From: an uncultured Christensenella sp.
GTDB lineage: Bacteria > Bacillota > Clostridia > Christensenellales > Borkfalkiaceae
Reading direction: 5' to 3'
DNA: 64,000 nt
NCBI GenBank assembly: GCA_910579585.1
Contig: CAJTVA010000001.1
Location: 33,992-97,991, forward strand
Part shown: positions 27,127-36,921 of the stretch, one piece after another
Position numbering within the stretch: position 1 is the stretch's first letter
Layout of the letters: every line of letters starts with the position of its first letter
Translations under genes and position numbers: made by a program
The notes under the pieces: model-generated
What the model was told of the DNA's origin: nothing
Database searches by the model: none
Seen by the model: the letters and a program-made list of their open reading frames with translations, nothing else

Positions 27127-28758
27127 TTGGAAGAAGACTTAAAAAACGAAGATGTTGAAGAAGAAAATAAAAGCGCTATAAGCGCCGACCTTATTCGCGG
27201 ACATATAAATACCATAATACTTCGCACCCTTTACGAGCGCGACAAGTACGGCTATGAAATAATCGAGGAAATCGAATCCAAAAGCCACGGGCAGTATTCG
27301 TTGAAACAGCCCACGCTTTACAGCGCATTAAAAAGACTTGAAAGTCAAGGTTACATAAATGCGTACTGGAAGACCGAGGAAGTTTCGGGCGGCGGCAGAA
27401 GAAAGTATTATACCCTCACCGACAGCGGAAGGGAAATTACCGAAAAAAATCAGGCGGAATGGGAATATTCGAGAACGGTCATAGACAACCTTATTTCGGA
27501 CAGAAATTTCGATTTCTCGCAACCTGCGCCCAATCCCGTCGATTTCAAAATTTTAAAGACCTCTACCTCTCGCGTGCCCAATCTTAAAGACGACGCGGAC
27601 GAGGAAATCAAGGTTGTACGCGAGGTGAAATACGAAGAAGAACCCCGCACTGCGGAAGAAAAGCCCGAGGGCGAATACTCTACGGCAACCACACCCGCAC
27701 TCGAACCTGCACCCGCTACCGTTAACGTAGCCGAAACTGTTACGTCAGAGCCACAGTCAGCTCAGCCTGTTCAAGCCGTTATCGAAGCCGAGCCGCAATC
27801 TACCGTTCAGCCCGTAGTAAACGACGCAGAGCAGCAAGTTACGGTTCAACAGGTGAACGAGGTCGTTCAGCAGATGCAGGAAGTTATTTCCAGAATGCAA
27901 CAGGTGATTGAAACGCCTGCGCAGGAGGCCGCTTATTCAGTTCAGCCCGAAACCGTGGCACAACCCGTCAGAACAGTGCAACCCGTTCAGCCTGTTGAGC
28001 CCGTCGCTTTTTCGGACAGAATCAGTGAGGAACGCAGAATTCACGAAAACTATCTGCGGCTTATTTCCGAGCCCGTGAACGAGATTCAAGAGCCCCCTAC
28101 CGTTCCCGATTACCAAAATATAAACACGGATAAGCTAATTTACAACAACAGGCCCGAACCCGAGCGCGACTATAAAAACTTAATAAACAGCCTATTCGTT
28201 AAGACGGTTAAACAGCGCACCGAAGTCGAGCAACCCGCCGTTCAGAAAGTTCCCGTGCAGGTGACATACGACGACGCAAGCGTAAAAGCGAGCAAGGACG
28301 GACTTACGGTCAATTCTTCGGAATACGCGGTTTCGGGAAAAAGAAGAAAGAAATATAACCGCGGAAGCACGCTTTTAAAGTGCTCTTTAATTGTCGGCGT
28401 AATTTTGTTGTTCGAGTTCGCTTTGACTCTTGCTTTTAAAGATTCTTTGGGGGTAAACGGAATTTCGATTGGGTATCCTTTCGTTATCCTTGCCGTTGCG
28501 GTCGCACAGCTTGCTATATTCGGAATACTGACAACAACTGATTTCGGCAAGTGCACAAGGAAGCCCTCTTCCCACTCTTATCTGACAGCGACAGTCGTAA
28601 TTACGATTTTGCTGATGCTTATAGTTTTCGTGACGTCGATATTGCTCAACGTGAATTTTGCGAGCGCGGGCGACGTTGCCGCTAAAATTATAATTCCTTG
28701 CCTTGTCGTTTTGAATATTCCGATTTTTGCAACTATTTTCTATGTTTTCAGTAAATAA
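27127..28758 (+). CDS. PadR-type winged-helix regulator fused through a long Pro/Gln/Val-rich linker to a four-helix membrane domain
   Basis: 543 residues from a TTG start, chosen because GGAGG lies eight bases upstream and the protein begins acidic just before the domain. Residues about 20-125 are a PadR winged helix (RGHINTIILRTLYERDKYGYEII, LKQPTLYSALKRLESQGYI, GGGRRKYYTLTDSGRE). Residues about 140-420 are low-complexity, with repeated VQPV/QPV units and no recognisable fold. The last 130 residues contain four predicted membrane helices (about 420-440, 455-480, 492-515 and 522-542). Most PadR proteins are short soluble repressors, so a membrane-anchored transcription factor sensing the envelope is the natural inference. 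It is a single-gene unit with its own promoter and terminator. Confidence 0.85.
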   Translation: MEEDLKNEDVEEENKSAISADLIRGHINTIILRTLYERDKYGYEIIEEIESKSHGQYSLKQPTLYSALKRLESQGYINAYWKTEEVSGGGRRKYYTLTDSGREITEKNQAEWEYSRTVIDNLISDRNFDFSQPAPNPVDFKILKTSTSRVPNLKDDADEEIKVVREVKYEEEPRTAEEKPEGEYSTATTPALEPAPATVNVAETVTSEPQSAQPVQAVIEAEPQSTVQPVVNDAEQQVTVQQVNEVVQQMQEVISRMQQVIETPAQEAAYSVQPETVAQPVRTVQPVQPVEPVAFSDRISEERRIHENYLRLISEPVNEIQEPPTVPDYQNINTDKLIYNNRPEPERDYKNLINSLFVKTVKQRTEVEQPAVQKVPVQVTYDDASVKASKDGLTVNSSEYAVSGKRRKKYNRGSTLLKCSLIVGVILLFEFALTLAFKDSLGVNGISIGYPFVILAVAVAQLAIFGILTTTDFGKCTRKPSSHSYLTATVVITILLMLIVFVTSILLNVNFASAGDVAAKIIIPCLVVLNIPIFATIFYVFSK

Positions 28759-28763
28759 TATTG

Positions 28764-28798
28764 AAAAAGCGGCGGAGCATAATGCGCCGCCGCTTTTT
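28764..28798. terminator. Bidirectional terminator between the PadR-fusion gene and the 660-residue gene
   Basis: Strong GC stem (GCGGCGG with CCGCCGC, extended by GCAT/ATGC) with A-run and T-run flanks. It directly abuts the stop codon of the convergent gene at 28798. Confidence 0.9.
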
Positions 28799-30780
28799 TA
28801 TATTAATTTCTTCAGATATTCAACGGCGAGTTCTGTATATTCTTCGTCAGCATTTTCCCAAAGCTCTTCGATTTTTTCGGTTAGCCTTTCGTACGACTCG
28901 TCCGACGCACTTTGTTTTTTGTTATAGGCTTCTACTGCTTTTAAGCACTTTTGCGCCGCCTTTGCCGTTTGCGTTGCGCCAATTAGCTTCAAAGCTTCGA
29001 TAAGTAAATTATTGTCGATTGCGTTGCCGTTAATAAAATACCCGCTTATGCCCTCGTCGCCTGAATATATCTGCGCCCAACCTACGGCGTATAAAATTTT
29101 TTCAATATCGCTTATATCGCCGTTTTCGACATAATCGTAAAGTGAAACGTTTGCGCGTTTAGACTTTTTCTCCAGACTTTCAAGCGCCCAATAATAACCC
29201 GCTTCAATAACTTCATAAGGGTCGTGCGTTTCGACGTATTCCTTTGTCAAACCGTGTTCTTTGACATATTCTTCCGAATTATTGTCCGTATCGGAAATTT
29301 CGCGCGAAGAACAATATTTACTATGTTTAGGCACTACGGCAAACTCGCCCTTTTTAGTTAAAAATTCAGAATTTTCCGTTTCGTACAACAGCATAATGCC
29401 CGCATCTTTATACTTTTTCGGAACTTTTGTCTTATTAGACCCATTTCTCTGTTCCTCGTATTCGGCTAAAGCTTGTTCCCAGAATTCAGGCGGATTTTTA
29501 TTTAAGTCGCCGCCCCAGATATGATAATAAGTAACAATCGCGCTATGTACAAAACCGCACTCCGTTTTAAGTAGTTCGCGATTTTTAATATCTGCAATGA
29601 AATAGTACTCTTTATAAGGGATATTTATTATATCATAGTTACCCGTTTTAATTCTTTTGTTCAATTCTGCGTATTTTGAGGGGTCGTAACCGTCGTTTTC
29701 ACCTTTCAATTTCTGTAGCTGTTCTTCGACTTCTTCGTCTGCTTTTACAAAGTCCGACTTATCGCAATAAATTTTATTCTTATTGAGAAAATTCAAACTG
29801 AGATAATCGCCCTCGCAATTATTGAAATCTATCTTCCAATACGGCTCTTTGAAATTATTAACGTCGTAAATTATATATTCGCCCTTATTTGAAAAAACAG
29901 CAAACTCTCCGTCGTCGGTAAGCGACAGCTTTTCGTATTCAGGCAAGATAAAATCCGTTTTATTTACAAATTTTCCGCTGTTAAAATCAAATACCGATAC
30001 TCTGTCGTCGTTAAAACAATACAAGACACCGTGTTTTATGTTCGGCAACAAACAACCCTCAAAAACCGTATGTTCTTCAAACTGTTTTAAAGTAGCTTTA
30101 ATTTCTTTATCCTTTTCGATTGCAGCGGTGAAATCTTTCGGCATTTCCGCGTCGTGCGGAATGATGTAAAACTTTTCACACATATTTACGAAATCGAACT
30201 TGCCGTTCGCATACAAGAAAGTTGCGGAAGGAACTTGCGCGTATTTTTCCGAATTGACTTTTTTATATATTACTACGCTTTTTTGTTCGGATTTTGCCAA
30301 CTCGCTTTCAACTATGTCGTGAATTTCGCCTTTTAATTTTTCGCGTTCTTTTTTGTTGGAAAAAAGACTGCCTGTATGCCCCTCGGACTTGACTTCAAGC
30401 GTATGAATATCGAATATAAAATATCTGATACCGTAATTACAGCCCATATACGCTTCAGCAATACCGTAGAACTTGCCGTCGCGGTAAACGTATTTACTTG
30501 CACAATCGCCTTTAAGTTTTTTCTTCCATAGGGGCTTTGAATATTCGTTTACCTTATACGCCCTGAATCTGCTACCCCAACTTTTAACAATAAACAGCTC
30601 TTTGTTTTCGTCAAAGAAAAACTGTTCCATCTCCGGCCCTACAAGAAACTTGCCCACAAGCTCGCCCGTAAACGAATTTACAACAATGACGTTTGAATAT
30701 GCAATGCAGTACAAAAGTCCGTGAATTTCGTCTTCGATAATTTCTGAAACGTCTTGCTTTATGACATTGGTTATTTCCAT
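28798..30780 (-). CDS. Large protein of unknown function: beta-rich (propeller-like) N-terminal part with a DUF4375/DMP19-like C-terminal domain
   Basis: 660 residues, no signal peptide or membrane helix. The first 350 or so residues show repeated short hydrophobic strands of the type LLYCIAYSNVIVVNSFTGELVGKFL and GVLYCFNDDRVSVFDFNSGKFV, as in WD40/PQQ-like propellers. From about residue 545, YYWALESLEKKSKRANVSLYDYV, WAQIYSGDEGISGYFINGNAI and LLIEALKLIGATQTAKAAQKCL match the layout of DUF4375 (DMP19 family), whose known members include a DNA-mimic protein. Both assignments are by eye. The rny terminator lies just upstream and I see neither promoter nor ribosome binding site, so expression is unclear. 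Confidence 0.6.
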   Translation of the reverse strand: MEITNVIKQDVSEIIEDEIHGLLYCIAYSNVIVVNSFTGELVGKFLVGPEMEQFFFDENKELFIVKSWGSRFRAYKVNEYSKPLWKKKLKGDCASKYVYRDGKFYGIAEAYMGCNYGIRYFIFDIHTLEVKSEGHTGSLFSNKKEREKLKGEIHDIVESELAKSEQKSVVIYKKVNSEKYAQVPSATFLYANGKFDFVNMCEKFYIIPHDAEMPKDFTAAIEKDKEIKATLKQFEEHTVFEGCLLPNIKHGVLYCFNDDRVSVFDFNSGKFVNKTDFILPEYEKLSLTDDGEFAVFSNKGEYIIYDVNNFKEPYWKIDFNNCEGDYLSLNFLNKNKIYCDKSDFVKADEEVEEQLQKLKGENDGYDPSKYAELNKRIKTGNYDIINIPYKEYYFIADIKNRELLKTECGFVHSAIVTYYHIWGGDLNKNPPEFWEQALAEYEEQRNGSNKTKVPKKYKDAGIMLLYETENSEFLTKKGEFAVVPKHSKYCSSREISDTDNNSEEYVKEHGLTKEYVETHDPYEVIEAGYYWALESLEKKSKRANVSLYDYVENGDISDIEKILYAVGWAQIYSGDEGISGYFINGNAIDNNLLIEALKLIGATQTAKAAQKCLKAVEAYNKKQSASDESYERLTEKIEELWENADEEYTELAVEYLKKLI

Positions 30781-30795
30781 ATTGTTTTACCGCTT

Positions 30796-30833
30796 AAAAA
30801 AGCCGACAGTCTATATCTAGCCGTCGGCTTTTT
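30796..30833. terminator. Terminator after rny
   Basis: A stem AAGCCGAC/GTCGGCTT with A and T runs on either side and a loop of about 15 bases, in the 58-base gap between rny and the next leftward gene. A fraction of read-through would be needed to express that gene from rny. Confidence 0.85.
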
Positions 30834-30838
30834 ATTAC

Positions 30839-32452
30839 TTATTTTGCAAATTCGGAAGCTCTGAATTCCCTTATAACGTTGACTTTTATCTGTCCGGGAT
30901 ATTCGAGTTCTGCTTCGATTTTCTTTGCTATATCCTTTGCAAGGAACATCGTCTGCGCGTCGTCTATCTGGTCGGGTTTGACGATTACGCGCACTTCTCT
31001 GCCCGCCTGAATTGCGTAGCACTTGTCCACGCCGCGGAAGTCGCCCGCAATAGCTTCAAGCTTTTCAAGCCTTTTGACGTAGTTCGTGCCCGTTTCTCTT
31101 CTGGCACCGGGGCGCGCACCCGAAATTGCGTCCGCCGCCGCAACAAGGACGGCTTCGCTCGTCTTAGGTTCGACGTCGCCGTGGTGAGCCGCGATTGCGT
31201 TGATAACGTTGTTACTCTCTCTGTACTTCTTGGCAAGGTCGGCGCCGAGCTGAATGTGGGTACCCTCTTGCTCGTGGTCGACGGCTTTACCTATATCGTG
31301 CAGAAGCCCCGCACGCTTTGCAAGGTTTACGTCAAGCCCTAATTCCTGAGCCATAAGCCCTGCAAGCTGGGCAACCTCTATAGAATGTTTATAGACGTTC
31401 TGACCGTAGCTCGTCCTGTATTTAAGTCTGCCTAAAAGTTTTATAAGTTCAGGGTGAATGCCGAAAATTCCCACTTCAAACATCGCGCTTTCGCCCGCCT
31501 GTTTGATTTCCTGGTCCATTTCCTTTTTCACCTTTTCGACGGTTTCTTCTATCCTTGCGGGATGAATTCTGCCGTCGGTGATAAGCTTTTCAAGCGTAAG
31601 TCTTGCAATCTCGCGCCGTACGGGGTCGAAACCCGATAGAATTACGACTTCGGGAGTATCGTCGATAATAAGTTCGATACCCGTTGCGTTCTCGATAGCG
31701 CGGATATTTCTACCCTCTCTGCCGATAAGCCTTGCCTTCATATCGTCGCTTGGCAGGGGCACGACCGAAACGGTTATTTCCGAAGCGTGGTCCGCCGCGC
31801 AACGCTGAACGGCAAGCGAGATAATCTTTTTAGCTTCGTTCGTCGCTTCTTCTTTTGCGGTAGCTTCGATATTCCTAACCTGCAACGCGACGTCGTGGCG
31901 CGTTTCGTCTAGAATTTCTTCGGAAAGAAGCTTCTTCGCTTCGTCCTTTGTCAGCTGGGCAACCTTTTCGAGCTCTTGAACCATAAGTTCGTGCTGATGA
32001 GTTACCTTTTCCTGAGTTTTCTTTACTTCGTGTTCTCTGTTTTCAAGTGACTTCTTCTGCTGTTCCAAGTCGCCCGATTGTTTTAAAAGCGCCTCTTCTT
32101 TCTTATACAGAATGTCCTCTTTTTGTCCGAGTCTTTGTTCCTGTTTTTGCAGTTCCTGTTTCTTTTCTTTACATTCTTTGTCGCAATCAGCCAATTTGCG
32201 CTTTACAAGCTCTTCGGCTTCAAGATTAGCTTTGCTTCTGATGTTTTCACAGTCACGCTTTGCGTCTTCTCTGAATTTGTCAGTTCTTTCTTTAGCGCTG
32301 CCCAATTCTTTTTCGATACTTTTTTCTTTGAGCTTTGCGCCAATGAAAAACGCCGCTACGGCAAGGCAAACAACGACGCCGAGCACTATGCCCAAGACGA
32401 TTGCCGGCACGTTGGTCGCAAGAAACAGGCTGCTAAATGCCAATAAGTTCAT
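30839..32452 (-). CDS. rny: Ribonuclease Y
   Basis: 537 residues: an N-terminal membrane anchor (about residues 12-35), a long charged coiled coil (about 40-190), a KH RNA-binding domain ([11 protein letters not shown] through [12 protein letters not shown]), and an HD phosphohydrolase domain with [12 protein letters not shown]. It is the main endonuclease starting mRNA decay in many Bacillota and acts at the membrane. It has its own promoter at 32517-32545 and a GGAG-type site (AGGAGGC) before the ATG. Confidence 0.96.
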   Translation of the reverse strand: MNLLAFSSLFLATNVPAIVLGIVLGVVVCLAVAAFFIGAKLKEKSIEKELGSAKERTDKFREDAKRDCENIRSKANLEAEELVKRKLADCDKECKEKKQELQKQEQRLGQKEDILYKKEEALLKQSGDLEQQKKSLENREHEVKKTQEKVTHQHELMVQELEKVAQLTKDEAKKLLSEEILDETRHDVALQVRNIEATAKEEATNEAKKIISLAVQRCAADHASEITVSVVPLPSDDMKARLIGREGRNIRAIENATGIELIIDDTPEVVILSGFDPVRREIARLTLEKLITDGRIHPARIEETVEKVKKEMDQEIKQAGESAMFEVGIFGIHPELIKLLGRLKYRTSYGQNVYKHSIEVAQLAGLMAQELGLDVNLAKRAGLLHDIGKAVDHEQEGTHIQLGADLAKKYRESNNVINAIAAHHGDVEPKTSEAVLVAAADAISGARPGARRETGTNYVKRLEKLEAIAGDFRGVDKCYAIQAGREVRVIVKPDQIDDAQTMFLAKDIAKKIEAELEYPGQIKVNVIREFRASEFAK

Positions 32453-32516
32453 TTTAGCCTCCTGATGAAATTTAAATATATACGATACTTCAAAGAAGTA
32501 GTTTATATCTTATTAT

Positions 32517-32545
32517 ATTTTACACCAGCGGCGCTGAAAAGTCAA
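32517..32545 (-). promoter_or_regulatory. Sigma-A promoter for rny
   Basis: Minus strand: TTGACT (32540-32545), 17-base spacer, TAAAAT (32517-32522). It leaves a leader of about 60 bases. Confidence 0.75.
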
Positions 32546-32575
32546 TTTAATAGAATAAATAGTTTTTACAATATT

Positions 32576-32604
32576 AAAAAAAGCGGCATTTCGCCGCTTT
32601 TTTT
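32576..32604. terminator. Terminator after nadE
   Basis: Perfect 12-bp stem (AAAAAAAGCGGC/GCCGCTTTTTTT) with a 5-base loop. It begins within the nadE stop region and ends the ftsK-to-nadE transcript. Confidence 0.9.
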
Positions 32605-34543
32605 ATTTCAATAAATCAAGCCAAATGCTTGCAACTGCGTCCGACGGCATTCGCCAGTCTCCGCGGGGAGAAAGCGATACCGAGCCGACTTTTACGCCGT
32701 CAGGCATACACGAACGTTTGAACTGGTGCTTGAAAAATCTTTCGTAAAAGCTTTTAAGCCATTTTTCTATCGTTTTTTTGTCGAATTCGCCCTTGAAAGC
32801 CTGCATCGCAAGATATTTTATCTTATCGGGCGGGAACGCATAGCGAACTGCGTAATAGATAAAGAAGTCGTGCAGAATATATGGACCGACAATGTCTTCC
32901 GTCTTTTGGGCGATATTACCGTCCTCGTCGGGTGGAAGCAATTCGGGGCTGATTTCGGTATTCAAAATACTAGTTAAAATCTTCTTGACTTCGCCGCCGA
33001 GTTTGTCCGCTTCGTATGCAATAAGATGCTTTACCAAAGTTTTAGGTACAGACGCGTTCACTCCGTACATAGCCATATGGTCACCGTTATAGGTTGACCA
33101 GCCGAGCGCCGTTTCGCTTAAATCGCAAGTACCTATTACAAGCCCGCCCGTATCGTTCGCCAAGTTCATTAAAATCATTGTGCGCATACGCGCCTGAGCG
33201 TTTTCATAAGTTACGTTCCTGTTGTCGGGGTCGTGACCTATGTCCTTAAAGTGTTTTAATACACTGCCTGTAATAGGTATAGTTTTTGCGGTTGCGCCCA
33301 AAGCCTTGATAAGCTTCAAGGAATTGCCCTTAGTCTTTTGGGTCGTGCCGTAACCGGGCATAGTGACGGCGATAACGTCCTTAGTATCTTTACCAAGCGC
33401 ACGGAAAGCTCTGCAGGTTACAAGCAGTGCAAGCGCGGAATCGAGCCCGCCCGAAATACCTATTAAAACGGTCTTGGAACCCGTATGTTTAAGCCGTTTT
33501 TCAAGCCCTTTTTGCTGAATTGTTAAAACAAGCTCGCTTCTTTCGGATAAAGTCGCGCCGTCTTCGGGCACGAACGGAGTTTTTGAAAACTGACGGGTCA
33601 AATCGTCTTCGTTTTCAAACGTTGTAAATACAGACCTGTAATATCCCGTATCTTCAGGATGCGCTTTCTTTTCTTCCTTTAAATCGGAATAATATACCCC
33701 CGCCGTTCTGCTTCTTTCGTTTTCAAGCATTTCAACGTCGATTTCGGAATATAAAAGCCCGTTTTCAAACAGTTTGCTTTCCGCGAGAATATTTCCGTTT
33801 TCGGCAATTACGTTGTGACCGGCAAAAGTCATATCAGTCGAGCTTTCGCCCTCACCTGCGTCGCAGTAAACGTAGCCGCAGACGAGTTTGCCAGATTGCG
33901 CCTTTATTAGCGTTCTTCTGTATTCGGCTTTGCCGACCGTTTCGTCGCTACACGAAAGGTTTACGATAATGTTCGCCCCTCTGTGCGCGTGATTTATAGA
34001 AGGCGACTGCGCCGTCCACAAGTCCTCGCAGATTTCGGCGGCCACGGTAAAGCCGGGGCAATTACTTGCCATAAATAAAACCTTAGTTGTAAAAGGCACA
34101 AATTGCTTATCAATAAGCCCGATATAGTCCGTTATCGATTCCGCAGAGGAAGAAAAATGCCGCCTTTCGTAAAACTCACCGTAGTTAGGTAAAAAAGTTT
34201 TCGGAATAACAGCCAGAATTCTGCCGCTGTGGATAGCAATTGCGCAGTTGAAAAGTTTACCGTCGTGTCTTACGGGCGCGCCGACGAACACAAGGGTTTT
34301 TATCCCTTGCGTCGATTCTACGATTTTTTTAACTGCGTTTTCGCACGCGGAAATCAGCGCGGGCTGGTTAAACAGGTCGCCGCAAGTATAACCGCAGACA
34401 GAAAGCTCGGGGAAAACGGTAAGCTGACTTCCGTTCTCCGCGCTTATCTTTATAGCTTCAATTATTTTTTGTGTGTTGAAGTCGACGTCCGCCACCCGCA
34501 TTTCGGGGGTTGCGGCGCAGACTTTAACGAAACCGTATTTCAT
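32603..34543 (-). CDS. nadE: NAD+ synthetase, glutamine-hydrolysing
   Basis: 646 residues. The N-terminal nitrilase-type glutaminase has Glu in TVFPELSVCGYTCGD, Lys in VIPKTFLPNYGEFYERRHF and Cys in AAEICEDLWTAQ. The C-terminal ATP pyrophosphatase has LIGISGGLDSALALLVT. It amidates nicotinic acid adenine dinucleotide to NAD+ using glutamine nitrogen. It lies 15 bases after recA, at the end of the ftsK-rimO-pgsA-cinA-recA-nadE run. Confidence 0.95.
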   Translation of the reverse strand: MKYGFVKVCAATPEMRVADVDFNTQKIIEAIKISAENGSQLTVFPELSVCGYTCGDLFNQPALISACENAVKKIVESTQGIKTLVFVGAPVRHDGKLFNCAIAIHSGRILAVIPKTFLPNYGEFYERRHFSSSAESITDYIGLIDKQFVPFTTKVLFMASNCPGFTVAAEICEDLWTAQSPSINHAHRGANIIVNLSCSDETVGKAEYRRTLIKAQSGKLVCGYVYCDAGEGESSTDMTFAGHNVIAENGNILAESKLFENGLLYSEIDVEMLENERSRTAGVYYSDLKEEKKAHPEDTGYYRSVFTTFENEDDLTRQFSKTPFVPEDGATLSERSELVLTIQQKGLEKRLKHTGSKTVLIGISGGLDSALALLVTCRAFRALGKDTKDVIAVTMPGYGTTQKTKGNSLKLIKALGATAKTIPITGSVLKHFKDIGHDPDNRNVTYENAQARMRTMILMNLANDTGGLVIGTCDLSETALGWSTYNGDHMAMYGVNASVPKTLVKHLIAYEADKLGGEVKKILTSILNTEISPELLPPDEDGNIAQKTEDIVGPYILHDFFIYYAVRYAFPPDKIKYLAMQAFKGEFDKKTIEKWLKSFYERFFKHQFKRSCMPDGVKVGSVSLSPRGDWRMPSDAVASIWLDLLK

Positions 34544-34557
34544 TGATACCTTCTTTT

Positions 34558-35559
34558 TTATTTGCTTTGAGCGGCTTTATGCGCTTCTCTTATTTTGCCC
34601 TCGATTTCGGCTTTTAATTCAGGGTTATGCTTCAAATGTTCGCGAAGCTTTTCGCGACCCTGTGCAAGTTTATCGTCGTTATAGTTGAACCAGCTACCGC
34701 TCTTCGAAAGCACTCCGTATTCCACGCCGAGGTCGATAAGACAACCCTCCTGTGAAATTCCCTCGCCGTAAATTATGTCGAACTCCGCGACCTTGAAAGG
34801 AGGCGCAACCTTGTTTTTAACGACCTTGCACTTCGTTCTGTTGCCGATTATGCCGCTGTCGCCCTTTAAAGCGTCGGACTTTCTTATATCAAGGCGCAAG
34901 GAAGCAAAATATTTAAGCGCCTTCCCGCCGGGGGTTGTTTCGGGGTTGCCGAACATTACGCCAACCTTTTCGCGCAATTGGTTGATAAAAATTACGCAGG
35001 TTTTAGAGCGGTTGGTGATAGCGGTTAACTTCCTTAAAGCCTGCGACATAAGGCGGGCAAGAAGTCCGACGTGAGAGTCACCCATATCACCCTCGATTTC
35101 TGCCTTGGGCGTGAGCGCCGCGACTGAGTCGATTACGATAATATCGACTGCACTAGAACGAACGAGAGATTCGCATATATCGAGCGCCTGTTCGCCTGTG
35201 TCGGGCTGAGAAAGATAGAGCTCGTTCGTATCCACCCCGAGAGCGTGCGCGTATTGCGCGTCAAGCGCGTGCTCGGCGTCGATAAAAGCCGCAACCCCGC
35301 CGAGTTTCTGCGTTTCCGCGATTATATGTAAAGCTACGGTCGTTTTACCCGAAGATTCAGGCCCGTAAATTTCCATAATCCTGCCGCGGGGAACTCCGCC
35401 TACGCCCAGCGCCAAGTCGAGCGAAAGGCAGCCGGTAGGAATGACCTCTATATCCGTGTTTGTAGCAGTTTCGCCCAACTTCATAATCGAGCCTTTGCCG
35501 TACTGCTTTTCAATCATCGCTATGGTTGAGTTGAGTGCCTTGATTTTGTCTTCATTCAT
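34558..35559 (-). CDS. recA: Recombinase RecA
   Basis: 333 residues. Walker [38 protein letters not shown] (Walker B and loop region), [26 protein letters not shown] (L2 DNA-binding loop) and a short acidic/basic C-tail. It forms filaments on single-stranded DNA for recombination and SOS induction. The gene follows cinA by 16 bases, the order cinA-recA seen in many Gram-positives. No LexA box was found nearby, but recA here may be read mainly from upstream promoters. Confidence 0.97.
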   Translation of the reverse strand: MNEDKIKALNSTIAMIEKQYGKGSIMKLGETATNTDIEVIPTGCLSLDLALGVGGVPRGRIMEIYGPESSGKTTVALHIIAETQKLGGVAAFIDAEHALDAQYAHALGVDTNELYLSQPDTGEQALDICESLVRSSAVDIIVIDSVAALTPKAEIEGDMGDSHVGLLARLMSQALRKLTAITNRSKTCVIFINQLREKVGVMFGNPETTPGGKALKYFASLRLDIRKSDALKGDSGIIGNRTKCKVVKNKVAPPFKVAEFDIIYGEGISQEGCLIDLGVEYGVLSKSGSWFNYNDDKLAQGREKLREHLKHNPELKAEIEGKIREAHKAAQSK

Positions 35560-35575
35560 AATATTTTACCTCTGA

Positions 35576-36265
35576 TTATTTTAACGATTTGAAAATATGA
35601 AACAGCGCAATATTTATCGCCGTTTCTGTAATATCCTGCCGCGAGCCATTAAGATTGTATTCGTATACCTTTACGCTCTCTTCATACCCGACGGCGATAT
35701 ACATAAGCCCTACAGGCTTTTTCGTGTTATCGGATTTGGGGCCCGCTATTCCCGTCGTTGCGACGCAAACCCCGCAATTACCGCTTTTTAACAGTCCTTC
35801 GACCATTTCGAACGCGCATTCTTTGGATACTGCGCCGTATTTTTTCAGAGTGCTTTCTTTAACGCCGAGCCTTAACATCTTAGATTGGTTACTGTAAGTA
35901 TTCAAACCCTCGAAAAACACTTCGCTTGCGCCTGAAACCCCAACGATTCTCTTCCCGACGCCGCCGCCCGTAAAGGACTCTGCAACGCTGAGCATTGTCT
36001 TTCTGAGCTTTAAAAGCTGGACTAGCCTATCGGCAAGCGGAACGTTTTCAAGCGCGTAAACGTAATCGTTAAGCAAGATTAACGCTTCGCGGTAAGCCCT
36101 GTCGAACTCCTTAAGGTCGGCGGAGTTCTTCTCTATCTCCATAGTCAAATCTCCGAACACACAATCGAGTTTGACCGTAATTTCGGGGCAAGCTTCCCTT
36201 AAAATTCCGACAGCTTTATCTACAATTTCACGCGGGGCGGCAACTGCTTTTATATAGGTATTCAT
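35576..36265 (-). CDS. cinA: CinA C-terminal-type protein (nicotinamide-nucleotide amidase, PncC-like)
   Basis: 229 residues from the ATG at 36263-36265. A longer in-frame extension lies wholly inside pgsA and is not protein-like. The last 155 residues are a CinA/PncC domain: LSVAESFTGGGVGKRIVGVSGASEVFFEGLNTYSN and VATTGIAGPKSDNTKKPVGLMYIAV, which carry the Ser/Lys-type catalytic residues. The molybdopterin-binding-like N-terminal domain of full CinA is missing, leaving about 70 residues of a small alpha/beta region. It deamidates NMN. Overlaps pgsA by four bases. Confidence 0.88.
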   Translation of the reverse strand: MNTYIKAVAAPREIVDKAVGILREACPEITVKLDCVFGDLTMEIEKNSADLKEFDRAYREALILLNDYVYALENVPLADRLVQLLKLRKTMLSVAESFTGGGVGKRIVGVSGASEVFFEGLNTYSNQSKMLRLGVKESTLKKYGAVSKECAFEMVEGLLKSGNCGVCVATTGIAGPKSDNTKKPVGLMYIAVGYEESVKVYEYNLNGSRQDITETAINIALFHIFKSLK

Positions 36266-36921
36266 TTTGATAAAACCGCCCTGTTTCCGACGAGGTAGTT
36301 TATTCCCGAAATTACCGTTAAAACAACGGCAAGCGCAAAGAATGCTAACCCGACGTAATTGACGATTACCCCCGCAATGTGGTCGGTAAGTTCGGCAACG
36401 CCCGCGCCGACTATTAAAACGACGATTGAAATATCCTGACAAGTCGTTTTGTATTTGCCGAATATATCCGCCGCAATTACCGTGCCCGAACTTGCCGCAA
36501 CCATTCTGAACCCGCTGACGATTATTTCACGGGCGAGTATGAGCGCAACTCCGCACCCCGCGACTATAAGCGCCCAATAACCGAGGTTAGCAACGAAAAA
36601 CGATGGTACAGTCAGCATAATAACGAGCGCGGATAGGACGAGAACCTTATCCGCAATCGGGTCAAGGAACTTTCCGAGGTTGGTTACAAGGTTGTACTTT
36701 CTTGCGATTTTTCCGTCAAACAGGTCGGTAAGGCACGCCACCCCGAACACTGCCAGCGCAACAAAGTAGTGCGCCGTAAACTGAAGATAGAAAAATAGAA
36801 TGAATACCGGTATCATCACCATTCTTGCAATGGTGAGCTTGTTGGGCAAGTTCATCACCCCTTTCCCCGCGGCGAATTTGTACGCCCTGCTCTCCTTATC
36901 GATTTCGTTTTCGTTATTCAT
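36262..36921 (-). CDS. pgsA: CDP-diacylglycerol-glycerol-3-phosphate 3-phosphatidyltransferase
   Basis: 219 residues from the ATG at 36919-36921, chosen because GGGAG lies nine bases upstream; an in-frame start 33 bases earlier lies inside rimO. The CDP-alcohol phosphotransferase signature D-x2-DG-x2-AR-x8-G-x3-D-x3-D is present as DLFDGKIARKYNLVTNLGKFLDPIADKVL. Several hydrophobic helices span the rest. It makes phosphatidylglycerophosphate, the precursor of phosphatidylglycerol. It overlaps the end of rimO by eight bases and cinA by four. Confidence 0.94.
   Translation of the reverse strand: MNNENEIDKESRAYKFAAGKGVMNLPNKLTIARMVMIPVFILFFYLQFTAHYFVALAVFGVACLTDLFDGKIARKYNLVTNLGKFLDPIADKVLVLSALVIMLTVPSFFVANLGYWALIVAGCGVALILAREIIVSGFRMVAASSGTVIAADIFGKYKTTCQDISIVVLIVGAGVAELTDHIAGVIVNYVGLAFFALAVVLTVISGINYLVGNRAVLSK

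Noticed and set aside
36266..36442. Extended CinA N-terminus
   Set aside because: This stretch is out-of-frame translation of pgsA (Arg/Cys-rich, no domain); the ATG at 36265 overlaps the pgsA stop in the usual way.
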